Source of the DNA: Symsagittifera roscoffensis
Taxonomy: Eukaryota > Xenacoelomorpha > Acoela > Convolutidae
Length of the DNA stretch: 64,000 nt
Direction: 5' to 3'
NCBI RefSeq assembly: GCF_963678635.1
Contig: NC_087062.1
Location: forward strand, 1,984,001 to 2,048,000
Part shown: positions 32,489 to 42,664 of the stretch, piece after piece
Layout: the number at the start of each line of letters is the position of its first letter
Position numbering within the stretch: position 1 is the stretch's first letter
Made by a program: the position numbers and the translations under genes
The notes under the pieces: generated by a model
The model's database searches: none
What the model saw: the letters and a program-made list of their open reading frames with translations, nothing else
What the model was told of the DNA's origin: nothing

Positions 32489-33870
32489 TTGAAGTATCAC
32501 GAAAATGTTCTCGGAGATTGCATTCACAGCGGAAAAGGTCCGAACCCTAATTTGATTGACAAATATCATTTGGTGCTGGAACATCTTCAAAAAATTTCCA
32601 AGGAAAAAGATTTTTCAGATTATCGAAAAATTCAGAAAACTCTCAGCTACACATTCGAGGGTGTTCCCAAATTTTGTAGTCAATGGACATCAAAGAACAC
32701 AATTAAATCAATCAAGCGAATTCAAGTGGATCAGAACGTTTATCATACGGATGAGGATATTCTTAATCAATTTCGAAATTATTTTTCAAATATTTTTTTT
32801 CAAATAGTTCTACAACAGACTCCGATCAACTACTAAAGACATTTTTATCAAAAAATAAACTCGAAAAAAATGAGAATGATGGCCATAATTACTTTAGAGA
32901 AGATGAAATTCACTTGGTTGTAAGCAAATCGAATTTGAAAATCTCGCCTGGACCAGACGGCCTTACTTCTAAGCTATACAAGACTTTCACGGATGAGTTT
33001 TGTTCAATTTTATCAATTTTTTATCATTTTGTTCATGGTGGAAAACTTCCAAACAGTTTTTATTTAGCAATAATCAAACTGCTCCCGAAATCTGAAAATG
33101 CCATAGCAGTATTAGACTTTCGCCCCATTAGCCGTATGAATACTGACGCGAAAATCTTTGCCCATGTAGTCTGTAATCGAATTAAAAAAGACATCTGCAA
33201 AGTTGTAAAAAATCATCAGCACGCGTATTTGCCTGGAAGACAAATGCACACAGCAATACGAAAGTTGAAAAAAGTGATTACTCCAGAATGATTGGCTACC
33301 CGAGGTTCATGTGCTGTAAAATTAGACTTTTCTAAAGCATTTGACAGAGTTGACAGATCACTTCTCATCAAAAATTTGAAAGGGTTAAACCTTGATGAGT
33401 TTTCAGTTAGAGCTATTGAAACTTTGTATTTAGACTCAAAAGCAGTAATTGAGATAAATGGTTTTTTATCAGCCAGCTTCAAAATTCATCGCGGTGTGAG
33501 ACAAGGTTGCCCTCTTTCCGCTTTTTTATTCATAGTTTTTATCGCACCCCTTCTTCAAGCAATTGAATCTACAGAAGTAATTGAAGGTTTCGGGATATTG
33601 TGCCCCAAAATAGTTTCATATGCAGACGACATAACTTGCCTTATCAAAATCCAATGTATTGACAGGTTGTTTCGTTTAATCGATACATTTTGCAAACAAA
33701 CTCAAATGATGATTAACATAAGTAAAAGCGAAGTGCTTTCCATACCTGATTTATTACCCTATAAAACAGTCAAGGAAATAAAAATACTTGGTGTCTTGTT
33801 TTACACTTCCCAAAAAATTGAAAATATTGAACTATTGTTCAGTTCTCAAATTCAAAACATCGCGGGTTAA
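32489..33870 (+). pseudogene. LINE-B ORF2 reverse transcriptase
   Basis: Reverse transcriptase of an L1/Tx1-type LINE. Frame 32489-32836 holds the linker before the fingers. Frames 32914-33291 and 33292-33870 are the same register separated by one TGA (33289-33291). Motifs in order: ISPGPDGL, DFRPISRMNTDAK, HQHAYLPGRQMHTA, then after the stop LDFSKAFDRVD, HRGVRQGCPLS and SYADDITCL at about 33618. A frameshift between 32836 and 32914 and the end at 33870 separate it from the tail. Confidence 0.85.
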
Positions 33871-33982
33871 TTTCACTAAGTAAATCTTTGAGGGCCAAAT
33901 CATTAACACTATCAGTTTATGTTCTCCCTAAGTTTTTTCATTTGGCTCGTCATACTACAGTTAACTTGGATACTGTTAGTAA

Positions 33983-34660
33983 ATGCCAAGAATTATTAAA
34001 TACAGAATTGAAAAAACAAGCAGACTCGACATAAGAAAAGAAGTTTTATATCACCCCATCTTAGATCGTGGGATAGGCTTACCATGCCTACAACTTAAAC
34101 TTTTTAGTATGAAAATTATCGATTTCTTTGCTTCTGATATGTCAGATCAAAATAGTTTTTTACCAACAGATTCAATTTTACCAAGTGATTTTACCAATTT
34201 AAGTTCAAGTGATTTTCCAATATTTTCAAACAGTACCAATAGCCGTTTAATTATACCAATACAGACAAAATCGCGAGATGTTTATTATTTCTGCTTACAA
34301 AACTGTAGTTTTCATCGAGCTGCGATTTCCCGCTTGGGTTTTGCAGCAAACCGTTACCTCTGTTCAGAAGAAGAATTGATTAAATTTACAGGCAAAGTTT
34401 GGAAAAATTCAATGCTTGATGTATGGGAAAAAACGTTCTTTATAAATTTGCATACGCTGTTTTCAAAGATCGAGAAAAGCGGTGGTTTTTATTTCTCGAG
34501 AATGCCCCCGAATGTTTCTATTGTAATTTAGAATGCGAAACATTCGAACACCTAATTTTCAGTTGTCCCTCGCTACAACCTTCAAGAAACATATTACAGA
34601 TTAACAATTGGCGTGACGTTTTTTTATCAACCAACATTGCAAGACTTAAGTAAGTTGTTT
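33983..34660 (+). pseudogene. LINE-B ORF2 C-terminal domain with zinc knuckle
   Basis: Two overlapping frames (33983-34531 and 34423-34653) carry the tail. The second contains CNLECETFEHLIFSC, a C-x3-C-x4-H-x4-C knuckle typical of LINE ORF2 C-termini, and ends with a short unstructured stretch. A frameshift lies near 34420-34530. Confidence 0.65.
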
Positions 34661-35119
34661 CGGTTATTCGTGGTGCATATTCAAAATCATCGACGTCATG
34701 GAAAATCAACGTGCAAACATTTGTGTCATGGGAAGTATGGAAGATGAGAAATACAAATTTCTCCATCTGATATAAACTATAAGGATATGGTAGACTTCAG
34801 CAACAAACCATCCGGTAAAAGTAATGTAAATTGAACAAAAACTGCTAAGAAGTAGAAGGTAGATATATCAAGCGTACCAGGCTACTCTGTATCCGGTACT
34901 AAAAAATGTATTTTGAGCACAAGTCACAGAAGGAATAAAAACAGTTTGCCGATCAGGACACCCAATATCCGTTTGAACAAAAAATGTACAGAAACAGTTC
35001 AGAAACTAAGGTTACTAACTCGATGAGTTGTTTTCGACAAATGTGATGATATTTGATGAACATATTGACTTATTGATTATGAAACTCTCAACTAAATAAA
35101 ATTATTTTACAATTTATTT

Positions 35120-35173
35120 CAAGAGATTATAATCGATTAATAATTGATTAATATAATCGATTATTATCTCTTG
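35120..35173. repeat. imperfect palindrome of the TATAATCGATTA family
   Basis: Arms begin caagagattataatcg and end cgattattatctcttg. The word content links it to the arrays in the segmental duplication, 6 kb away. Confidence 0.65.
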
Positions 35174-35665
35174 AAACTGGCTGCGGGACATTCTCTTCTG
35201 AAGTTTTTTTATCCAGCCTAAATTCTGTCAATCCGAACAATCTGTTATATACCTTGCCGGCTTTTTCAAGAAAAAACGCATTTGGAAAGCCAAAACAAAA
35301 AAAGTGAGTACTGTCACACAACTTACGATTACAACGTCTTACTTTTTGTGAAGCCATAAAACTTTGGATTATTTCTTGGTTGGATTAATAATCGATCATC
35401 TTCTCTTGAATAGCAACAAATTAGGCAGCTATAAACTTGAAAAACAATTGACAATGAAAACTTCAAACTGAATAAACTGAAATCCGATATAAAACAAGGG
35501 TAATACGATACGTTTTTCCATTCGAAGCCTAATCGCCGGGAGATAAAATCGTTTTTTCTTTTTATTCTTCCGCTGGCTACAGACAAAATTGCCAAAGGCA
35601 GCAAGAATGTGATTCGACCACAGACAACAACTCAGTCTGACACACGGACAACCAAATCCTGATGC

Positions 35666-35699
35666 AGCCGACGAGCAACCCTCTTTTTGCTCGTCGGCT
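35666..35699. repeat. perfect 13-bp hairpin with 8-base loop
   Basis: Arms agccgacgagcaa and ttgctcgtcggct around ccctcttt. It is GC-rich in an AT-rich setting and is followed by no U-tract. Its role is unknown. Confidence 0.7.
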
Positions 35700-36219
35700 C
35701 AGATGAATATTTTAATAAGCATTGGTAAAAGTTGTGACAGCTGCAATTGAAAGCAATTGTGATCGATAATAAACCACTCGCGAGAGCAAAATTTCCCCTA
35801 CATTAAATAGAGAAACAAGTATCACAGTGACTGCTGAAACAACTTATCGGTCAACAAAAAGTCAACTTTGAATCAATTTGTATCAAAACAGTATCCTTCA
35901 ACCTTATCGAACACACTAGTTTCATCGTAAAATAATTTTATGGCATACAATCAATCAACGCAGTTTGTTCAAAAACAACAACTCAAACCCTGAAATCTTG
36001 TTCTGAGCGACTCATCGGCAAATAAGTCAATACTCTTAATCGCTGGGAAAGGTGGCAATGGTTCCACTTGAACCCAAAAAGAAATTGTGTCAGAAACTTA
36101 AAATATCTCTTAGCATTCTCCAGTTGAAGGACTTTGTTTTAAAGTGGATTGATATCAGCCGTTTGTGGTCAATGATAAAATTTATTTCGCTCTCAAGGCA
36201 AATTCATCCGACATATCAT

Positions 36220-36629
36220 TGAGTTAGGACCGATGTGGTTAACTCATAGAGTAATTTCGGATAGGGTACACCGTCTGCTCGTCACGCTATCTTATTTTCG
36301 GCCGGATAGATTCGTGCAACTTCTTAGTCTAATACCGATCCTAATCTTACTCTTATACTATCTAGTCTCAGGTTGTTTAACTAGTCTCTGCTAGGCTCAA
36401 TAGATCTAGGGTATACTGGTTTATTGCGGCTGCTGAAGTGCTCGGGAGAGTCCAACTAATTTCTAAGTTAAATTCAAATCTCTCTGGTGCTGAAATTACA
36501 AGTAACTTCAGCACTTACAAATAAGTGGGTTGTTAGTTAGATGGATCATGATTGGTTAATATTAAATACTTTACATTGGTAAAATATCTAAATTATCCAA
36601 TCATAAAATGTAGTCTAGATCAGGTTCCA
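36220..36629 (-). repeat. 3' LTR of the giant element
   Basis: 410 bp, reading TGGAACCTG...CCTAACTCA on the minus strand. I see no difference from 54728-55137. Contains the LTR stem-loop at 36487-36514. Confidence 0.95.
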
Positions 36630-38243
36630 CCCATCCGGGTTTTACAGAGTTTTTTAGAATAGTTCTTCTGCAATTCGAAGGATGGATGATGGACGTTGGT
36701 GTTTGGCGAACATCATATTTCTTCTGTTTCCTCTTTGTTAAAGAAGTTCCAGGAAGCTGGAGTTAGAGACATAAGACGTTGTGTCTTCTAGTGACAACGA
36801 CTAAGTCTTTGCAACAAACTCAAATCTGATTTCAGAATGGTTTGCTATGTCAGGTTTTTCTGTTCTGCGTGGAGAACTTCTTTTGTGTCTGATCTAATTT
36901 GGGAATGGCGTGGAGATTGTGCGTGGAGGGGATGCCTGGTTACTCGGATCTGTACGTATACTTGAACATCGAGGTGGTCATTGGTCTAGTTCAATGAAGT
37001 CCTTTTCTGCGAAGTCAAGTCGTACTCTAAATCCTTTGAGTTGTGATTGTGAGTGGCATATCGATTGTGGTTGGCCATTCTCTCTCGAGTGTAGTGGGGT
37101 CGTTTTGTCTTTAGATGTTCGTCCTTGGTGTTGTATTCTGATCTATGTATTGCATAATGTAATTTACATTTTATAAAACATTTATTAGTTTAATATTTTT
37201 TAATTATAATTTTAGTTAGTTGTTTTCACAAAAGCTTTTTGTTTTAGTTCGGTTATTTTGAAGAGTTACTCACACTTGAGTAGCTCTTATTAAAAATAGA
37301 GGTGTGGTCACAAAGCGTGGATGTAGCGCGGTGGGTTAGGCCGGCTATAGAGCATGCTCAGGACGTCCTTCCTGGTGGGTTAGGCCAGGAGTGGGAGTAT
37401 GATTTCATGCGGTTTTTGTGAGGGGTCCTGTTATGTGACAACGTTTTATGTTGGGTTTGTTGTGGTTTTTCTTATGTCTTGTTGGTTATGTCCTTTTTCC
37501 AAAAATCAAATTGTTTGTGGTATGGGTTTGTCTTTCGACTTTTTTGTGTTTTATTATTTCTTTCTTAGACTTTATAATAGTCTTCAAAAGAATAAATTAT
37601 CCAGTTTTAAACTGGGTTAATCCGGTTTGGGTACCGTTGGTTTCCTTTTCTTAGTCATGCTGTTATTCTATGATTTGTGGTATTTAGTAAGCTGCGTTGG
37701 TTAGTTTTGTTTAGTATATGATTCCTTTCCAATCGGGTTAAAGGAAAGTTTGAAACATGTTAATATATGTTAGAGTTGTTGAGTGTGAAAACTTGAAACT
37801 GAAATTCATTATTTTAAACAATTCTTCGTGGGCGAGCTGTGCGAGTGTGGATAGAATTTATGTGCAAATGAGTGAGAATATCAAAAGGTTAGTACTGCAT
37901 TTGCATTTTATTAATTTACTTCATAGAATTTGGAAATTTACTGCTAGTTATGGGGGAATTTTAAGTTACAAATTTTCATCATAATTAGATTTACTGCTTG
38001 TGGGGAAAATTTTAGAAATGAATTTACTGCATTGGTATTAAATTTATAAATTTATAAGTGTAAGAGATTAATAAAATTGTTGAAATCTGTTTGATGAAAT
38101 TTGCGATCTTTATTTGTTTTTTGTGGTTTTTGTAGGTGATTGTCGGATGAAGGCTAAAAATCTAAAGAAAACATGGATAAAGTATGGTGAGTTTTTTAAT
38201 ATTTTAATTAGTTAGTAATATTCATTTAATTCATACTTACCTG
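36630..38243 (-). other. 1.6-kb 3' region of the giant element without a supported ORF
   Basis: Lies between the orphan ORF and the 3' LTR. About 270 bp next to the LTR is shared with the deleted element at 10960-11270. The 13-base word ggtgggttaggcc occurs at 37330-37342 and 37374-37386 around a potential fold (cctgg...ccagg). The polypurine candidate beside the LTR is short (ggatggg on the minus strand). Confidence 0.6.
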
Positions 38244-40049
38244 TTAGTCGTCGGGGAAAAAACCGTGGGGGAAGATGTCGTGGATGAGATCGGAAGTTGT
38301 TAGTAGTTTAGCTAAGATGCGGATGATATTTTTAGTCTGAAGCAGTGGCCAAAGCAATTGAAGTGCCTTGATAGTGGTTATTTCTTCAGTGCCAACTGCA
38401 AACTCATAAGGTGTGTTTTGGAATAGATTATATAATTTGTGATTGAATTTAGTGTTGTGGATGAATTCTAAAATTGGGATTTCTATAGGTTGTACAAACT
38501 CGTGCGGGATAAGGAAGGGTCGGGATTCTTCGGCGTTGAAGGTCTTGGTGATGGGACAGAAGATGTACATTTGGGTTATGGGATCATAATTGCGAAGAAT
38601 ACCATGAAGGTTAGTATCTTTAATGCAATATGTGAAATTTAGGAAAAATGGCGAAGTGTATTTGGAATTAATGAATTGAAAACGATGGTGTGGTTGTCTA
38701 GAGGGTGTGTGTAGGTCAAAGTGATTTTGGATGAAGCGATAATAACTATATGTGTGGGTTTGTTTAGTGCGCAACATAATATCGTGTGAGCAGTGTAAAT
38801 CTCTTTCGTGTGGTGCAAGGAAATGAAAGGTTAGTGAAAATATTTGGAAGCGTTCTTTAAAACTTTCGTATGCTTGTGTGTCTGTTAGTGCTTCTGAAAT
38901 AATGTGATCAAACTTTCGTTCGAAGATGTTTAGTGTAAATATATATGGTGTCTTGATGAAAAATTTCTCGGTAATTTGTGGATTAGCGAAGCGATCGTCG
39001 TCTAAGAATTGATCTTGGTTAGCTCTGATGATGTTGTGATCATAGTATTCTAGTGTATATTCGTTAGCTCTAGGTGCAGTGTGTGTTTTTAGTGATTTTT
39101 TATATCCAACGTAAGTAAATTGTCTAGCGGTTAGTGGTGTAGTGAGTCGATATAGCATGTCCGTGTTTCGCTCTATATCGATGTGAGTGTTAGATAAAGG
39201 TAAGCAAAGAGGGTTAGTAAAATGATAATATGAGGTCCAAGAGAGAGTGGGCATTAAAACGTATTCATCTACAAAGTTGCGTGTTTCGTTAGTGTCGTGG
39301 GGGGTGTTTAAGGTGTATTGTGGGAATGAGGGTAAGGTGATGGCTAAAAATTCTTTTGTGTTAGTATGCTTGGGGTGGTTGATGTATTCACGGGCTGTTC
39401 CTGGTTTTGCTGGGAAAGGATGGTTGGGGAACTTTCTTTTAAAAGTGCGGTACGCTCTATTAGTGTTGAGTGAAGATTCAGTTGATGTGGATGATGGTGC
39501 TAATGATTCAGTATAATTTGAAGAGGGTGTAGGGGTAGGGGGGTTGGATGAATTGATTGTGGAGGAGATTTGGTTTATGGTTGGGGTATTAAGGTGGTAG
39601 GGTTGTTGTTGGAGGGTAATAAAATTATCTAGCTCTGGGGAGATTCGGGGGGTGTCTGGAGAATGAGATGATTGGTCAGAATGGTATGAGGAGTAGGTTG
39701 GGGTAACTTGGGAAGCATAAGAGGGTGTGGGAGTGATTGGGTCAGGGTTATTGGATAATATGGGTTGAAAAGGGGGTTGAGAAAATTTAGAAGAGTTATG
39801 AAAATTATTGGATGGGGATGGTTCTGAGTCGGCAAATTCATCGGGGGTTTCAATATTTGGGTTATTGAGTTGTGAGATGGAATATAAAACTGAGATGTGT
39901 GAATTAGTGTCGGAATTCATGCCTGATGTTACATTACTAGATGGAAAATCGGGTGGCGGAAAAGCAAAAAGTGGTATTATTGGGATTGGAGAGGTAAGAT
40001 TGGTTGGGTGGGAATTTGATCGGTGTAGTGATCCAAGTTGGCGGCTCAT
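38244..40049 (-). CDS. 601-aa orphan ORF downstream of Env
   Basis: Unrecognised protein. The ATG overlaps the Env stop as ATGA (40046-40049), so it may be translated by termination-reinitiation or from a spliced RNA. Residues 1-200 are Pro/Ser/Thr/Asn-rich and probably disordered. From about 205 (YRTFKRKFPNHPF) to the end the sequence looks folded, rich in aromatic and charged residues, with few Cys and several Tyr/Phe-rich segments (LSWTSYYHFTNPLCLPLS, SPFFLNFTYCIKD). I see no signal peptide and no clear membrane segment. No retroviral family comes to mind. The frame is intact in an element with identical LTRs. Confidence 0.75.
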   Translation of the reverse strand: MSRQLGSLHRSNSHPTNLTSPIPIIPLFAFPPPDFPSSNVTSGMNSDTNSHISVLYSISQLNNPNIETPDEFADSEPSPSNNFHNSSKFSQPPFQPILSNNPDPITPTPSYASQVTPTYSSYHSDQSSHSPDTPRISPELDNFITLQQQPYHLNTPTINQISSTINSSNPPTPTPSSNYTESLAPSSTSTESSLNTNRAYRTFKRKFPNHPFPAKPGTAREYINHPKHTNTKEFLAITLPSFPQYTLNTPHDTNETRNFVDEYVLMPTLSWTSYYHFTNPLCLPLSNTHIDIERNTDMLYRLTTPLTARQFTYVGYKKSLKTHTAPRANEYTLEYYDHNIIRANQDQFLDDDRFANPQITEKFFIKTPYIFTLNIFERKFDHIISEALTDTQAYESFKERFQIFSLTFHFLAPHERDLHCSHDIMLRTKQTHTYSYYRFIQNHFDLHTPSRQPHHRFQFINSKYTSPFFLNFTYCIKDTNLHGILRNYDPITQMYIFCPITKTFNAEESRPFLIPHEFVQPIEIPILEFIHNTKFNHKLYNLFQNTPYEFAVGTEEITTIKALQLLWPLLQTKNIIRILAKLLTTSDLIHDIFPHGFFPDD

Positions 40050-42664
40050 CGTGGGCTAAAAAAATGATTATTTTGAGACTGAAAAGCGGTGGTATGGGGT
40101 TGTTCAATAATTTGTTCATAAGTATTTTCATCTTGTGACTGGTGTGTCATTATATGTTGGATGGGACTTTGTGATGTGGTGAGTCGAAAATTTGGATTAT
40201 GTGTGGTGGCTAAATTTCGAAAATTTCGTGGGACTAGGGATAGTGGATGGTTATTTGGTAGGGGTGGTAATTGTGGTGCCGTTGGCGTTATGTCTACATT
40301 GTTATGTTCTTCGTCGTATGTATTTTGTCGTGTTGCTATTTTTGTGTTATATTCTTTGATTTGTGCGTCTAAAAGAATTTTGTTTATAGATGTAGAAAAG
40401 ATTCCAAAAAATCCTGCAAAGAGTATGCGTGCTACGCTTGCTTGTCTGTTTACTTGTGTGTGTATAGCACATGTGTTGTAGATTCCTTTTAAAAGTGAGA
40501 AAAGAAATCCAATAAAGTTAAACATTGCGTATAAAATAGTCAATTTTTCTAAGATGTAGTAGGGCCATCCTAGAAAATCGAGGATCTCATTTTTGAGTGT
40601 AACAAAGCTAAAAATGTTAATTGGTGATATATCTTGGGGACGGTATTTTTCACCGTTTAGATATATATAATCTTTAATGTCTTTAAAATATCCGCTATAG
40701 TCTTGCGTGTAGATATCGGCAAATCCTGCGGTTTCTGCAAGTTTGCGTAAATTTTGGTCTATTGATTGTCTTTGTATAGTGTCCATTTGTGTTAATAATT
40801 CTTGGAATTGTTGTGTTCTAATGTGATGTTGAATATCTGATTTTGAATAGATTCCTATTGATTGTAAGTCTATATTTGGGTTTCGAGCAATAGCGCGAAT
40901 GCTTTCTGGTGAAAATTTTTTGAGTGATTGCATTAATGTGGGATATGGAGTGAGAAGATAATATTTATTTTCATCAGGGTTTAGTTGTACTACATTGTGG
41001 CTGTTTTCTGATCCACATGGGACTGCGGTATCCCAGAAATAGGTTCTTCGTGAAAGTGTATCCACGAAATATACTTTATTCTTATAAAAGATAGGGATTC
41101 TTTTATAACATCGTTTATCTTCAAAAACGTATAGTGGTGATACTTTTTTAGTACAAGTATAAAACCATAAGATGTTTCCTTCATAGTCTAAAAAATTTGA
41201 TCTATTTCCAGATAATAAGTATCCTGCATAGGGTATTTTTAATACTGCTAGTGCAAGTGATTGTAATATTTGTGTTCGTTCTAATTCGCATAGTTGGTGT
41301 AGTGTTTCTAATTCGGAGAGTGACATTTCTTGAAAAATTCGGCTAATTGTATAATCTAGTTTCATATCTAAATGAATATCATAGTGGATATTACCGAAAT
41401 ATGTAGTATTCATTAGTGATAATTCTTGTAAGCGTGTGCTTCTGGTGTCATGGGGTTTTAGATGTCCACCAGGTTGTCCTTTGCTTTTTTCAAAATTAAC
41501 TGGTATATAGGATGTTCCTTCGTTTGGAGGATGACCTGTGGCATATGGGTCAATTTTTACTTTTCCAGTGGTCATGTCGAATCCTTTTTCGTATTCAACT
41601 AATATTTCAGAGTATTGTGTTCTGTGAAGTGGATTCCTGTATTTACATGCAAGTTCTGTTTCTTGATATATTTGAAAACGTGTCAATTTATTTTCTATAT
41701 TGTCTATGTTTCTAAAATTAGAACTTAGTTTTCGTGATGGATGGACTTGTTCGTATGGAATTGATTGTATAAAATATTTTTCGTGAAATTTTATCATACG
41801 AGCGTGTATTTTTGCTACTTGAAATGTTGTACATGTATCTTCGGGGAACCAAACAATTGTTGCTTGTGTTCTCGTTGTAGGGTCGCAATAACCTTGATCA
41901 TTTTTACAAGGTAATCGGATTCCTTGATAGATCATTGTATTATCTGATAAATCTCGTGTTAGTTGTATTTTTTCGAGTTGTATTTTCCAATCGAAAAACA
42001 TTATTTCTTGGTATCCTTTATTTTTTGTGTCTGCTTTGCAGTTTGATGGGTCATTTATACCAATGTGTGGTATCCAATGTTTATCGTGTAGGTCATAGGT
42101 TAATCGTCCGTGTGCGCCGTTATACGGGTATTTTTCGTCTAGTTTTATATGTCCTTGGTGTCTTTCAAGTTGTGATTGATGTACAGAGTCTGAAAAAACT
42201 TGAAAATTAACTAACTTTCTTGCGGAGTTTTTATTTTGTGTGATGTTTAGTCTAAGTAATTCACTTTTACAATCGTCGGGATTGAGATGTAAAAGACGTT
42301 CTATATTACTCTGATAGAATGATTCATGGTCAAGTCGGTTTTTGTTTCCGTTCGAGACTTGTGAACAATGTACTTTCTTTTCGGAAAATGTTGCTGTGAA
42401 TTTATAACCTGTAACTGTTGTTGCTCGGGCTTTTGAATAGAGTGTTGCTATTACATTTGTGGTTTCTATAGCTTGTGGTTCTGTTTCACATTGTGATACT
42501 TGATTTATTGCATATTTATGTAGTGTTTTTTGTTCATTTTCTTCACAATCGTAATGTGTTACTAATAAATCTTGTGGTCCTGTACGAGGGGAAGGGTTTA
42601 TGTTTTGATTTGAGATTACTAGAAAAAGGAGTTGGAGAAAAATTAATAATTTTAGAATATACAT
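40046..42664 (-). CDS. env: Env-like type I membrane glycoprotein (872 aa)
   Basis: Probable fusion/attachment glycoprotein of the element. Residues 1-19 are a hydrophobic signal peptide (MYILKLLIFLQLLFLVIS). The ectodomain to about 700 is cysteine-rich with several N-x-S/T sites. Two hydrophobic segments follow, about 704-731 and 744-765, the second the likely anchor. The 107-residue tail contains PTAP (794-797), an ESCRT-recruiting late-domain motif, and a YEQI sorting-type motif (849-852). No clear furin site (R-x-K/R-R) is seen. The Cys spacing and the SGNRSNFL ... RIPIFY ... VYFVD region recall mononegaviral (chuvirus-type) glycoproteins that some invertebrate retroelements carry; this is an impression to be tested. 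The start overlaps the previous ORF by 13 bases and the stop overlaps the next by 4. Confidence 0.85.
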   Translation of the reverse strand: MYILKLLIFLQLLFLVISNQNINPSPRTGPQDLLVTHYDCEENEQKTLHKYAINQVSQCETEPQAIETTNVIATLYSKARATTVTGYKFTATFSEKKVHCSQVSNGNKNRLDHESFYQSNIERLLHLNPDDCKSELLRLNITQNKNSARKLVNFQVFSDSVHQSQLERHQGHIKLDEKYPYNGAHGRLTYDLHDKHWIPHIGINDPSNCKADTKNKGYQEIMFFDWKIQLEKIQLTRDLSDNTMIYQGIRLPCKNDQGYCDPTTRTQATIVWFPEDTCTTFQVAKIHARMIKFHEKYFIQSIPYEQVHPSRKLSSNFRNIDNIENKLTRFQIYQETELACKYRNPLHRTQYSEILVEYEKGFDMTTGKVKIDPYATGHPPNEGTSYIPVNFEKSKGQPGGHLKPHDTRSTRLQELSLMNTTYFGNIHYDIHLDMKLDYTISRIFQEMSLSELETLHQLCELERTQILQSLALAVLKIPYAGYLLSGNRSNFLDYEGNILWFYTCTKKVSPLYVFEDKRCYKRIPIFYKNKVYFVDTLSRRTYFWDTAVPCGSENSHNVVQLNPDENKYYLLTPYPTLMQSLKKFSPESIRAIARNPNIDLQSIGIYSKSDIQHHIRTQQFQELLTQMDTIQRQSIDQNLRKLAETAGFADIYTQDYSGYFKDIKDYIYLNGEKYRPQDISPINIFSFVTLKNEILDFLGWPYYILEKLTILYAMFNFIGFLFSLLKGIYNTCAIHTQVNRQASVARILFAGFFGIFSTSINKILLDAQIKEYNTKIATRQNTYDEEHNNVDITPTAPQLPPLPNNHPLSLVPRNFRNLATTHNPNFRLTTSQSPIQHIMTHQSQDENTYEQIIEQPHTTAFQSQNNHFFSPR

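Larger units (their letters stand above)
30237..34800 (+). mobile_element. LINE-B copy 2, near full length but inactivated
   Basis: Contains ORF1, endonuclease, reverse transcriptase and C-terminal zinc-knuckle regions in order, broken by several stops and frameshifts. The reverse transcriptase wording (SPGPDGL, DFRPISRMNTDAK, DFSKAFDRVD, GVRQGCPLS, SYADD) is of the L1/Tx1 type. Boundaries are approximate because I see no target duplication. Confidence 0.8.
34801..36215. other. non-coding stretch with two notable palindromes
   Basis: No gene recognised. Contains the imperfect palindrome at 35120-35173 and the perfect hairpin at 35666-35699, and ends at the target duplication tcat (36216-36219) of the giant element. 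Confidence 0.5.

Noticed and set aside
36910..37176. 88-codon plus-strand frame in the giant element
   Set aside because: Antisense to the element, Trp/Cys/Ser-rich without domain, and absent from the deleted relative.
37330..37386. tRNA or other structured RNA gene
   Set aside because: Direct repeats and a short inverted repeat are present but no cloverleaf; kept only as a possible element RNA structure.
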